DNA of 36,212 nt from Candidatus Cloacimonadota bacterium (GTDB lineage: Bacteria; Cloacimonadota; Cloacimonadia; Cloacimonadales; PWNZ01), in contig PWOA01000052.1 of assembly GCA_003564155.1 (NCBI GenBank), positions 1 to 36,212 of the forward strand, given 5' to 3'. Within the stretch, counting starts at the first letter, position 1. Each line of letters starts with the position of its first letter. Positions 27,873-35,922 of the stretch are shown piece after piece. Under the pieces are notes generated by a model, which did no database searches, was not told the DNA's origin, and was given only the letters and a program-made list of their open reading frames with translations. Position numbers and translations under genes: made by a program.

Positions 27873-29309
27873 ATGAAGAAATTAGTCTACGACATAATCA
27901 GCAAATTAGATCTTCCCGATATTACTTTCTCTGATGTACGGCTTACATCAACCGATAGAAAGTTTATTTATTTCGAAAAAGGAATCTTAAAAAGATTAGG
28001 TTCAATTATGGATTCCAATGCCTTAGGAATAAGAGTATTAATTAATGGTTGCTGGGGATTTTCCGGCACTAATGATTTTAGCATAAATTCGATAGATAAA
28101 TGTATAAAAACAGCAATAAATAATGCTCGTTTGGGCAGTAAATATAAAATCAATAAAGTTAAGTTTTTCCCTATTGATCATTCGGAAATCAATTATATTT
28201 ATAAACCGAAAGAAGATCCATTCCTTATGGATGATGAAGATATTATTTCGTATTGGAAATCGATTGCTAAGAAATTGTACGGAGAAAAAATAGTCTTTTC
28301 ATATGCTAAATGTCATTTTTACAGACAGTACAAAATCTATGCTAATTCTGAAGGTACTGTTGCAGACACCATTGTTTATGACACATTACCATCTATAGAA
28401 GTATATGCTTCGGACGGTAAACAAGTGATGAGTCGAAATTTTCCCGGTCATATGGCAGCTAAAAGAGGTGGCTTCGAAGTAGTACGAGATTATCATTTCC
28501 CTGATATGTGTGAAGTAATCATTAAGGAAGCACGAGAACTGCTTAAAGCACCTACAATAACTGAAGAACGAGCTGATATAATCATTGCTAACGGACATCT
28601 GGCTTTACAATTACATGAATCAGTAGGTCATGCTACCGAGGCAGATAGAATATTTGGCATGGAATTATCATATGCAGGCAAAACTTTTGTTAAGCCTGAA
28701 ATGTTAGGAAAATATAAATACGGATCTGATATTTTGAATATTTATAGTGATAGTACTGATCCTGATGGAATAGGATTTCATCCTGTAGATGATGAAGGAG
28801 TTCCCGGTAAACGTGTCGACATAATCAAAGATGGTGTTCTCGTAAATCAACAATCTTCTCGAGAAACAGCACATCGTTTAGGTTTAGAACCTAGCTCTAA
28901 TATGAAAGCGTCATTCGGGGATGATATACCATTAATTAGGATGAGTAATCTATGTATTGCACCGGGAAAAGGTACTCTGAAAGACTTAATAGAAGATACT
29001 GAAAATGGATACTTATTAGACTACACGAAAACATGGTCAATAGATGACAATAGAAATAACTTCCAATTTACGACAGAAATAGGATGGAAAATTCAAGACG
29101 GACGAGTAGTGGGAATCGTTAGAGAACCGACTTACTATGGTATCACAAAAGAATTTTGGAACTCATGCGACTGGATATGCGGACCCGAAGAATGGGGTTA
29201 CCACGGTACATTTAGTTGTGGTAAAGGTGAACCGGGACAAGCAATGCATCTATCGCACGGTATAGCTCCTGCACGATTCAAAAATGTAGTCTGTAACGTA
29301 AGAGCTTAA
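27873..29309 (+). CDS. tldD: Metallopeptidase subunit TldD
   Basis: A 478-residue TldD. The metal motif HESVGH (His248, Glu249, His253) is intact in the segment LALQLHESVGHATEADRIFG, and the third ligand lies in SCGKGEPGQAM (Cys449). Other family marks are VDDEGVPGKRVDIIKDGVL, SSRETAHRLGLEPSSNMKAS and a GIVREPTYYGIT strand. It forms the active heterodimer with TldE, encoded just upstream. AGGATGG about six bases before the ATG gives a moderate ribosome site. Length and order are normal for the family; nothing odd is seen. Confidence 0.93.
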   Translation: MKKLVYDIISKLDLPDITFSDVRLTSTDRKFIYFEKGILKRLGSIMDSNALGIRVLINGCWGFSGTNDFSINSIDKCIKTAINNARLGSKYKINKVKFFPIDHSEINYIYKPKEDPFLMDDEDIISYWKSIAKKLYGEKIVFSYAKCHFYRQYKIYANSEGTVADTIVYDTLPSIEVYASDGKQVMSRNFPGHMAAKRGGFEVVRDYHFPDMCEVIIKEARELLKAPTITEERADIIIANGHLALQLHESVGHATEADRIFGMELSYAGKTFVKPEMLGKYKYGSDILNIYSDSTDPDGIGFHPVDDEGVPGKRVDIIKDGVLVNQQSSRETAHRLGLEPSSNMKASFGDDIPLIRMSNLCIAPGKGTLKDLIEDTENGYLLDYTKTWSIDDNRNNFQFTTEIGWKIQDGRVVGIVREPTYYGITKEFWNSCDWICGPEEWGYHGTFSCGKGEPGQAMHLSHGIAPARFKNVVCNVRA

Positions 29310-29628
29310 CATAGTTACATCATGATAGCAATATAATATTCAATCACTTACAGGGGAAGATAATGGTTTAGAGTTGTTTAATAACGTTTATTCCTTCTAA
29401 CCTATTCTCCCCTATTTTCATTGGACTTATATAGCTAATCCTCATGCATAATTACACAATAATTATTGATCTTTTATTCAAGAGACGATAATTTAGTTTC
29501 TTGGACTTGTTTGGCTTGTTATTGATCTTAATAATTTATATGTTGACTATTTTCCAGTATTTTTACTCTCGTTAGAGTATAGCAATATAGCTATAAATTT
29601 TTATCTAATGGAGTAAGATGGAGTAAGG
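29310..29628. other. Intergenic region before the SpoVG-like gene
   Basis: No coding frame. It contains a short stem TACTCT-cgtt-AGAGTA (29564-29579) and, at 29608-29627, an exact tandem copy of ATGGAGTAAG that doubles the ribosome binding site in front of the next gene. A TTGACT at 29543 lacks a clear -10 partner. Confidence 0.4.
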
Positions 29629-29916
29629 ATGAAAGTTAGATTTAGAGATATAAGTCGCGGTATAGTAGAAGCAAGAGCTAGTTTAGAAATAGTTTCAGGT
29701 ATCATAATAAATGAAATAACGATTATTAAGAAAGGTGATAATATTGAAGTAGAACTTCCCCAAAAAAGCTTTAGAGATAAAGATGGGAAAATACACTTTG
29801 TAGATTTAGTAACTTTTGAAAGTGAACAAAAAAGAATAGTTTGGTGTATGGAAGTAAAGGATGAATACATCAAATGGCGTGAAAAGAACAAACCAGTTTT
29901 AGTCTACAAAAATTGA
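29629..29916 (+). CDS. SpoVG-like small protein, putative nucleic-acid binder
   Basis: A 95-residue protein with no signal or membrane segment. The pattern 'ARASLEIVSGIIINEITIIKKGD' and 'IEVELPQKSFRDKDGKIHFVDLVTF' resembles the SpoVG family (about 85-95 residues), small regulators that bind DNA or RNA; the 'LPxKxxxDxDGxxxxD' core is the best match. Identity is modest by eye. Two tandem GGAG sites precede the ATG; the nearer has five-base spacing. hflX starts 17 bases later with a weak site of its own, so its translation probably depends on this gene. Confidence 0.6.
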   Translation: MKVRFRDISRGIVEARASLEIVSGIIINEITIIKKGDNIEVELPQKSFRDKDGKIHFVDLVTFESEQKRIVWCMEVKDEYIKWREKNKPVLVYKN

Positions 29917-29932
29917 TTTTGGATTCAGATAT

Positions 29933-31246
29933 ATGGAGAAAACAAAAAAGGCAAAACAAAGGGTATTTTTGATCGGTTTGTATACTGGAGAGGGCAAAAG
30001 AGATGAATACAATCTGACGGTTGACGAATTAGAGCATTTAACTAAAACAGCGAATGCAAAAGTTGTTGGAAGGTTTGTACAGAGCCTATCAAGACCTAAT
30101 TCGAAAACGTATATTGGAAAAGGTAAGATTCTTGAGATAAAAAATAGAGTAGTCGAAGAAAATGTCGATACCTTAATTTTTAATGACGACCTAACTCCTG
30201 CCCAAGCCAAAAATATTGCAGAATTAACTAGATGCAGTATCGTAGATAGAACTGAACTTATTTTAGATATCTTTGCTATGCATGCTAAAACCAAACAGGC
30301 AAAGATGCAGGTAGAATTAGCATTATTAGAGTATAACTATTCAAAACTAAGAAACCTATGGCAACACTTTTCTCGTATCGAAGGCGGTATAGGAACACGA
30401 GGACCTGTTAGAGGTCCCGGTGAAACCCAGATCGAGCTTGATCGAAGAGAAATACAAAAAAAGATCAGTCTGCTCAAGAAAAAAATAGTTGAAATTGAAA
30501 AAGTTTCCTTAGTTAAGCGGAAGAAAAGGAAGAGCTTTCAGAATGTTGCGCTCGTTGGCTACACAAATGCCGGCAAATCAACACTATTTAACAAGCTTTC
30601 CGATGAAGATCTCTATGTTGCAAATCAATTATTCGCAACCCTTGATTCTACTTCTCGAGCAATAAATTTAGATCCTAAACATAAAATTATTATTTCTGAT
30701 ACAATCGGTTTTATCAGAAAACTACCCCACACACTTGTGTCATCATTCCATTCAACATTGCTTGAAGTTACTGAAGCAGAACTACTTCTTCATGTTGTAG
30801 ATATCTCACAAACAAATTGTGAAACCAATATTAAATGTGTCAATGAAGTGTTGACTGAAATTGGTGCTGAGGATAAGGATGTGTTGTATGTCTTTAATAA
30901 ATCCGATTTGGTTGATGATTTAGACGGGAAATTTAGAAAAAAACGTTTAATGTTGAACTATCCAAACTCTGTATTTATTTCCGCAAAATTTGATGAAGAT
31001 CTTAAAAAAGTATCCAAATTAATCCTCACATACTTAAATAATGTGAAATATGAAGAAACTGTGAAAATACCTTTAGAAATGGAAAAATTAATCGATTTTA
31101 TTATGCAACAAGCTGATGTAAAAGAGAAAACAATTGATCAAGAGAATTCCACTGTCACGATGAGAATTCAAACAAAAAAAGAACTATTAGCCAATATCAG
31201 AAAACAGATTAAAGATTACAAGCAGATTAAGTATATTAATAAATAA
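29933..31246 (+). CDS. hflX: Ribosome-associated GTPase HflX
   Basis: A 437-residue HflX. The N-terminal domain has SRPNSKTYIGKGKILEI and DDLTPAQAKNI, followed by the family signature GIGTRGPVRGPGETQIE with DRR. The GTPase domain carries G1 GYTNAGKST (about 209-217), G3 DTIGFIRKLP and G4 NKSD. A helical C-terminus ends the protein. HflX binds the 50S subunit and splits stalled or heat-damaged ribosomes. It lies 16 bases after the SpoVG-like gene and 18 bases before an aminotransferase, so the three probably form one transcript. The start ATG has little ribosome-site support, consistent with coupling to the upstream gene. Confidence 0.95.
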   Translation: MEKTKKAKQRVFLIGLYTGEGKRDEYNLTVDELEHLTKTANAKVVGRFVQSLSRPNSKTYIGKGKILEIKNRVVEENVDTLIFNDDLTPAQAKNIAELTRCSIVDRTELILDIFAMHAKTKQAKMQVELALLEYNYSKLRNLWQHFSRIEGGIGTRGPVRGPGETQIELDRREIQKKISLLKKKIVEIEKVSLVKRKKRKSFQNVALVGYTNAGKSTLFNKLSDEDLYVANQLFATLDSTSRAINLDPKHKIIISDTIGFIRKLPHTLVSSFHSTLLEVTEAELLLHVVDISQTNCETNIKCVNEVLTEIGAEDKDVLYVFNKSDLVDDLDGKFRKKRLMLNYPNSVFISAKFDEDLKKVSKLILTYLNNVKYEETVKIPLEMEKLIDFIMQQADVKEKTIDQENSTVTMRIQTKKELLANIRKQIKDYKQIKYINK

Positions 31247-31264
31247 AAAAATAGATGGAGGTTT

Positions 31265-32473
31265 ATGATGGTTAAAGATCTAGAGTCATTATTATCGGTT
31301 AATTCACGAGGTATGAAAAAATCTCAAATTCGTGAGTTATTAAAATTAACTGCAGATCCAAGTATAATTTCATTTGCCGGAGGATTACCTGCAGCAGACA
31401 CGTTTCCTGTAGAAGAACTTACACAAATTATCAATGATGTCATGTCAAAAGAAGCACATTTGGCTCTCCAATATGGGGCAACTGAAGGAGATACTCTCTT
31501 GAGAACTCTTTTGGTGGAACGTTATCGTAAACAGGGATTTAATATATCACTTGAAAATCTTATTATCACCACTGCATCACAACAAGCATTGGATTTAGTT
31601 GGGAAAATATTTATCGATAGAGATGATAAAATTATAGTTGGATTGCCATCCTATCTTGGTGGACTTAGTGCTTTTGCTAATTATGGAGCAGAAATGATAG
31701 GCATACCTTTGGATGAAGAAGGTATGGACTATACGAAGCTAAAACACGCACTCGAAGATCTTAATTCTAAAGGAGAAAAACCAAAGTTTATCTATATTAT
31801 ACCCGATTTTCAAAACCCATCAGGGATAACTATGAGCGAAAAACGCCGTCTTGATATTCTCGAGTTAGCAAAAAAGTATGACGTTCTCATAATAGAAGAT
31901 AGTCCCTACAGAGAACTACGTTTTGAAGGTACTGAAGTACAAACTCTTTATGCTCTAGATAATACTGAACAAGTATTAACTTTGGGTACTTTTTCCAAGA
32001 TTTTTGCCCCAGGATTCAGGATCGGCTGGGTAATAGGAAACAAAGAGATACTTGATAAAATTGTAATGGCTAAACAAGCCACGGATCTCTGCACACCCCC
32101 TTTTACCCAAAGAATAGTTGCTCGATACATTGAGAAAGGTTATTTAGATAAAAACATTGAGAAAATAAAAATAATGTATCGTGAGAAAAGAGATGTCATG
32201 CTAAAAGCTTTCGAAGAATACATGCCTCCTCAAATTAAATGGACTTGTCCTGAAGGTGGTTTATTCCTCTTCTTAACCTTACCTGACCATTTGGATACCA
32301 GCGAGTTGTTTATTGAAGCTATTAAAGAAAAAGTTGCCTATGTTGTGGGTACAGCATTCTACTGTGATGGTGAAGGCAAGAATACTATGCGTATTAACTT
32401 CTCATATTCATCCAAAAAAATGAATGTTGAGGGAGTTAAAAGATTGGCTGATGTTATAAAAAAATATCTGTGA
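31265..32473 (+). CDS. PLP-dependent class I/II aminotransferase (2-aminoadipate/KAT II-like)
   Basis: A 402-residue fold-type I PLP enzyme. Typical parts are ISFAGGLPAADTFP, LQYGATEGDTLLR, IPDFQNPSGITMS and the PLP lysine in TLGTFSKIFAPGFRIGW (about Lys245), with RINFSYS carrying the substrate-carboxylate arginine. These resemble LysN, kynurenine aminotransferase II and MocR-type catalytic domains; no DNA-binding domain is present. Substrates of this group are broad (2-aminoadipate, aromatic and branched amino acids), so none is assigned. GGAGG lies three bases before the first of two tandem ATGs. A 13-base hairpin follows the gene. Confidence 0.88.
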   Translation: MMVKDLESLLSVNSRGMKKSQIRELLKLTADPSIISFAGGLPAADTFPVEELTQIINDVMSKEAHLALQYGATEGDTLLRTLLVERYRKQGFNISLENLIITTASQQALDLVGKIFIDRDDKIIVGLPSYLGGLSAFANYGAEMIGIPLDEEGMDYTKLKHALEDLNSKGEKPKFIYIIPDFQNPSGITMSEKRRLDILELAKKYDVLIIEDSPYRELRFEGTEVQTLYALDNTEQVLTLGTFSKIFAPGFRIGWVIGNKEILDKIVMAKQATDLCTPPFTQRIVARYIEKGYLDKNIEKIKIMYREKRDVMLKAFEEYMPPQIKWTCPEGGLFLFLTLPDHLDTSELFIEAIKEKVAYVVGTAFYCDGEGKNTMRINFSYSSKKMNVEGVKRLADVIKKYL

Positions 32474-32503
32474 TCGATTTAATAAGGGTTATATTTATTT
32501 TAT

Positions 32504-32537
32504 CAGCACGATGAGATATTTATTTCTCATCGTGCTG
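32504..32537 (+). terminator. Perfect 13-base hairpin after the aminotransferase gene
   Basis: CAGCACGATGAGA (32504-32516) pairs with TCTCATCGTGCTG (32525-32537) without mismatch around an eight-base loop. It lies 30 bases after the stop. There is no T run on the plus strand after it, so it may be a transcript-end stabiliser or processing hairpin rather than a classic intrinsic terminator. Confidence 0.55.
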
Positions 32538-32626
32538 GTATTCACCTTATAGATTTATCTTGATAAATCATATTGTATATCGTTTTGAATATCGCATTTA
32601 TGGCGAATAAATGAGATGGAGGATTT

Positions 32627-33310
32627 ATGAAAGGAAAGAATATTGACAATCTAATCAATCAAAGAGAACTAGGCAAATATCTTGATATATTACCAGGGTT
32701 TATTCATAATCTTAATACACCTATAATGAATATTTCCGGAAGAGTAGAGCTGATACAATACAAAAATCCCGAAATAAAAAGCGCCCAATCTATTCTCTCA
32801 CAAATCGATAAAATCAACCATTTAGTTGATAGCTTGAGAACATTTGTGGAAACTGAGAAATTAACCGAACCCCAACAGATAAGTATTGATGACTTTCTTG
32901 AAAGATTTTTCATGTTTCTTACTTTTAATGTCCGATTTAAACACAACATTAATATTACAAAAGATATCGAAGCAAATCTAAACATAAATTCAATACCTAA
33001 ATATTTTTTCAACCTTTTATATGAAATATTCAATCATAGTATTCAAAACATACCCAACAAAGGTAACATTAGGATTAAGGTGTTACAAGAAGATGAGAGA
33101 ATACTTTTCGAGATTATCAGAGATGGCGAACCATTCTCTCAGGAAGATATGACTTTAGCATCAACTAATCTTGATGATATAATAGCTGAAGAGACGTTTT
33201 CAAGCCTAGAAGTTATAATATTTTTGGTCAACAGATTAAAGGGAATGTTTAAGGTTTCTAATAATTCCGATCAAATGACGTATTTATTCAGTATCCACCA
33301 TATGTCATAA
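32627..33310 (+). CDS. Degenerate histidine-kinase-like protein
   Basis: A 227-residue soluble protein without sensor or membrane part. Residues 14-70 look like a HisKA dimerisation helix pair with GFIHNLNTPIMNISGRVELI, the His27 region corresponding to an H-box. From about 115 an ATPase-like fold follows: FNHSIQNIPNKGNI resembles an N-box, and EIIRDGEPFSQEDM stands where a D-G-x-G motif is expected, but the glycine-rich lid is missing; LEVIIFLVNRLKGMFKVS replaces GLGLxIV. Nucleotide binding is therefore doubtful. GGAGG lies five bases before the ATG. It has no response regulator beside it. It could be a phosphotransfer protein, a pseudokinase or a scaffold. Confidence 0.65.
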   Translation: MKGKNIDNLINQRELGKYLDILPGFIHNLNTPIMNISGRVELIQYKNPEIKSAQSILSQIDKINHLVDSLRTFVETEKLTEPQQISIDDFLERFFMFLTFNVRFKHNINITKDIEANLNINSIPKYFFNLLYEIFNHSIQNIPNKGNIRIKVLQEDERILFEIIRDGEPFSQEDMTLASTNLDDIIAEETFSSLEVIIFLVNRLKGMFKVSNNSDQMTYLFSIHHMS

Positions 33311-34095
33311 TTGATTATTTGGTTTAATGATTCGAGAGATATTAACAGATTCTGATTATAATCTAAAGATTTGGAACTTACAATGCAAAATTAAATTAGC
33401 ACTACGTCTGTTTTGTCATAAAGAGATGTGATATCACAGCTATTGTTGATTGTTATATCAGCCAATTTTTATTCTTAGCTCATCGGAAAGTCGACTTTTC
33501 ATGCGAAATTTAATCTGCTTTGCAGCAGTACTTATACTACTTCCAATACAACCTGTAAATCACCCGTATTATTAAAGTAAACCTATACCCTTCTGGATCT
33601 GAGAAATAACTCCAATATTGTCATTTTTGTTTTCCAAATACACGATATGAAGATTATGTCAATAGTTCGATAACGTTCATTCCTGAAAATTGAGTTGAAA
33701 GGTTGGCTGTTTAATCTTATTGCCTCGCCAAAGAAACCGGTAACATTGATACCATTAATAAAATAACTACTAGAGACTATTAGCTTCTTAAGTGAAATAC
33801 TACATTCCCAAACCATATGTCCTCCTCGTAGTTGTTACACTCAATACCATAACAAATGGATTGCTTGTCGGGTTACGATTGATAATCTTACTATTCATCA
33901 AACAATATCGTTATTATAATTGCTTACTATAGCAATTATCATGCTTATATGTGACTGTTAACCATGATTTACAAATTTGTTTTATTAATGACCTTTTGCC
34001 TAATATAGTTTTATAGAATCATGTCTTTTCAATCAATTTATCAACTGTTTTCCCCCACCGGTTAATTTTGATTAAATAGATGTCACATATCTTTC
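33311..34095. other. Long sparse intergenic region with several palindromes
   Basis: Only one small frame (33583-33816, minus) has any coding support. Perfect palindromes are GATTATAATC (about 33353), TGTGATATCACA (33427-33438) and AAAGTCGACTTT (33487-33498), plus an eight-base inverted repeat ATAATTGC / GCAATTAT (33916-33923 and 33932-33939). No RNA gene or terminator with a T run was recognised. It separates conserved genes from the broken surface-protein gene and may hold remnants of lost genes. Confidence 0.4.
33583..33816 (-). CDS. Small hypothetical protein with a strong ribosome site
   Basis: A 77-residue frame on the minus strand. GAGGAGG lies four to five bases before the ATG, one of the best sites in the window, which is the only reason to list it. 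The product (MVWECSISLKKLIVSSSYFI at the start) has no signal peptide or known motif, and is rich in Ile, Ser and Phe; its end (ELFLRSRRV) is basic. It might be the beginning of a larger gene lost by frameshift. I recognise no family. Confidence 0.3.
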   Translation of the reverse strand: MVWECSISLKKLIVSSSYFINGINVTGFFGEAIRLNSQPFNSIFRNERYRTIDIIFISCIWKTKMTILELFLRSRRV

Positions 34096-35922
34096 TTACT
34101 TCAACAGCATCATCTTACGCGTTAAAGTCTTATTCTCCGTCTGTAACCGGTAAAAATAGATTCCTGAAGGCATCTGTCGGCCGCCGGCATCTTCTCCCTT
34201 CCAGACAAGGGTGTGGTAACCTGCTCTGAAATATCCCCGGGCAAGAGTATTTACCAGACGCCCTTTAATATCATAGATATCTAACGTAATATCACCACTA
34301 TTGGCTACAGAAAAATCGATTATTGTATCAGGGTTAAAAGGATTTGGATAATTACCTTTTAAAGTTGTAACAGCCGGTAATAACGGCTGCTCGGCTAAAC
34401 TTTTGGTTCCTGTGGTGAACGACCAGACAGGACAGTCTATAGCATCGTTGCGATTCATTAATACTGAATGATAAGTTGTTCGTTCTCCGGTTGATCGGCT
34501 CTTGAGACTTCTTTCTTCATGACTCACATCTCTATCTTCACCTCTTTTACTTCTTCTTTGCTTCATATTCAATGCTTCATAATTCATATTAGAGTCTATT
34601 GTGCTAGGAATTACCTGCCAATAGTAAGCAGTATTTTTTCCCAATTCTTGAGAAATGGTGTATGAAAATACTCGCTGGCCAAATGTATAATCTACCCATT
34701 CATAATGATGTTCATCTTCAAAATCGCCCGTAGTATTAATATATACTCTGAAACCAACAGGATGTATGTAATAACCATCATCTTTATAGCTCCAACTTAA
34801 CTGTTGTAAATCTATTAAGATATCCTCTGATTTATCAGGTGGATCGGGATTGGTTGCCGGCAGAGGATAGTTGGGATCGGGTGCTGTAGTAAATGACCAT
34901 ATCTCAGGATCTTCTGCATCGCCTCGATATAATGTTTCCGCCGAATAGCTTAATCTTTCTTCGCCTCTTCGTCTTTCTCTTTGTTCACTGCTCGTTCCGT
35001 AAACATCCCTATACGGATAGTAGGTAGTAGGAATAACTTTCCAGTAATAAGTAGTATTGTGATCCAAAGAGGCTCCTGTCTGATGGCAGTAATGACGTTG
35101 TTCTTCTTCAAAATAAAATGCCCAAGTAAACTCATCGGATTCGTCAAATTCGCCGGTAGTATTCAAATAAACTCTAAAGCCGACCGGATTTCGATAGTTG
35201 CTATCGACAATATAGTCCCAGGAAAGATAAAGATGTTCATTAGTAATATTAACACTATCTGCCTGGTCTACTGGGTATGGATTGATTGCCATAGATGGAC
35301 TGGTGCTATATTGCCATCTGAGAATAGGATAACCGTTATTTACGTAAAACTCGACATCTTCATCCCATATATCATCAAAATCCCAGTTTACATAGACATC
35401 ATCGTCAAATATATAAGTCATTTCGGAAGTGCTTCTACCTTCACCTGCAACACTATCTTCCTGACCGGAATTGTCTACATCCCAGTAGCTGTTTGTAAAA
35501 ATATTGTCATCGCTTCCGGATAAACCAACTAAACCGCCTAGATTCACTTCTCCTTGAACATTACCTGTACTGAAACAGTTTTGTACCGTAACCCGATCAC
35601 GAGTCGATCCGATCAATCCCCCTACAGATAAACCCCCAACAACACTTCCTGTACTATAGTTATTGTTTATATCTACAATATGAGTTGCATATCCTATAAG
35701 ACCGCCAACACTATTAAAACCGTTTACCGGCGACCGACTATAACACTTATTTAAGGTCCCATTATCATTAAATCTACCTACCAAACCACCGACATTAGCA
35801 ATTCCCTTAACAGTTCCCTTGCTTTAACAATCATTTATAGCTAAATGCCGTTCCGATCTGCCAATTAAACCGCCAACTCCATTTTCACCATTTACGTTAG
35901 CTAAACTATAATTCTTATATAC
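34096..35922 (-). pseudogene. GLUG-repeat surface protein with sorting domain, broken by a stop codon and an IS
   Basis: The minus-strand frame is coherent from the IS junction at 35922 to the stop at 34096, about 608 codons, except for one TAA near 35824 inside a GLUG repeat, where the repeat pattern (C-Y-S) predicts Tyr. Repeats of the type 'GGLIG...NCYSTGNV' fill the first part. Two related Fn3-like domains follow, each with NPVGFRVYLNTTG or HPVGFRVYINTTG, TYYWKVIP or AYYWQVIP, and WSFTT. The end is a FlgD-like sorting domain: NYPNPFNPDTIIDF, IYDIKGRLVNTL, PSGIYFYRL, last residue Lys. The 5' part of the gene is missing beyond the IS. An internal TTG at 35784 could restart translation, but without signal peptide the product would not be exported. 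Confidence 0.82.

Noticed and set aside
26491-29309. TldD/TldE as part of a modified-peptide biosynthesis cluster
   Set aside because: No precursor peptide, cyclodehydratase or radical-SAM gene is present; adjacent genes are housekeeping.
29899-30294. A 131-codon minus-strand frame across the SpoVG-hflX junction
   Set aside because: Antisense to conserved HflX sequence, no ribosome site.
33311-34095. A CRISPR array or tandem repeat array in the sparse region
   Set aside because: Palindromes are single and unlike each other; no regularly spaced repeat unit is present.
34981-35523. A 180-codon plus-strand frame opposite the GLUG/Fn3 gene
   Set aside because: It is antisense to a clearly coding frame with repeats and a sorting domain, has no ribosome site, and its product has no sensible domain pattern.
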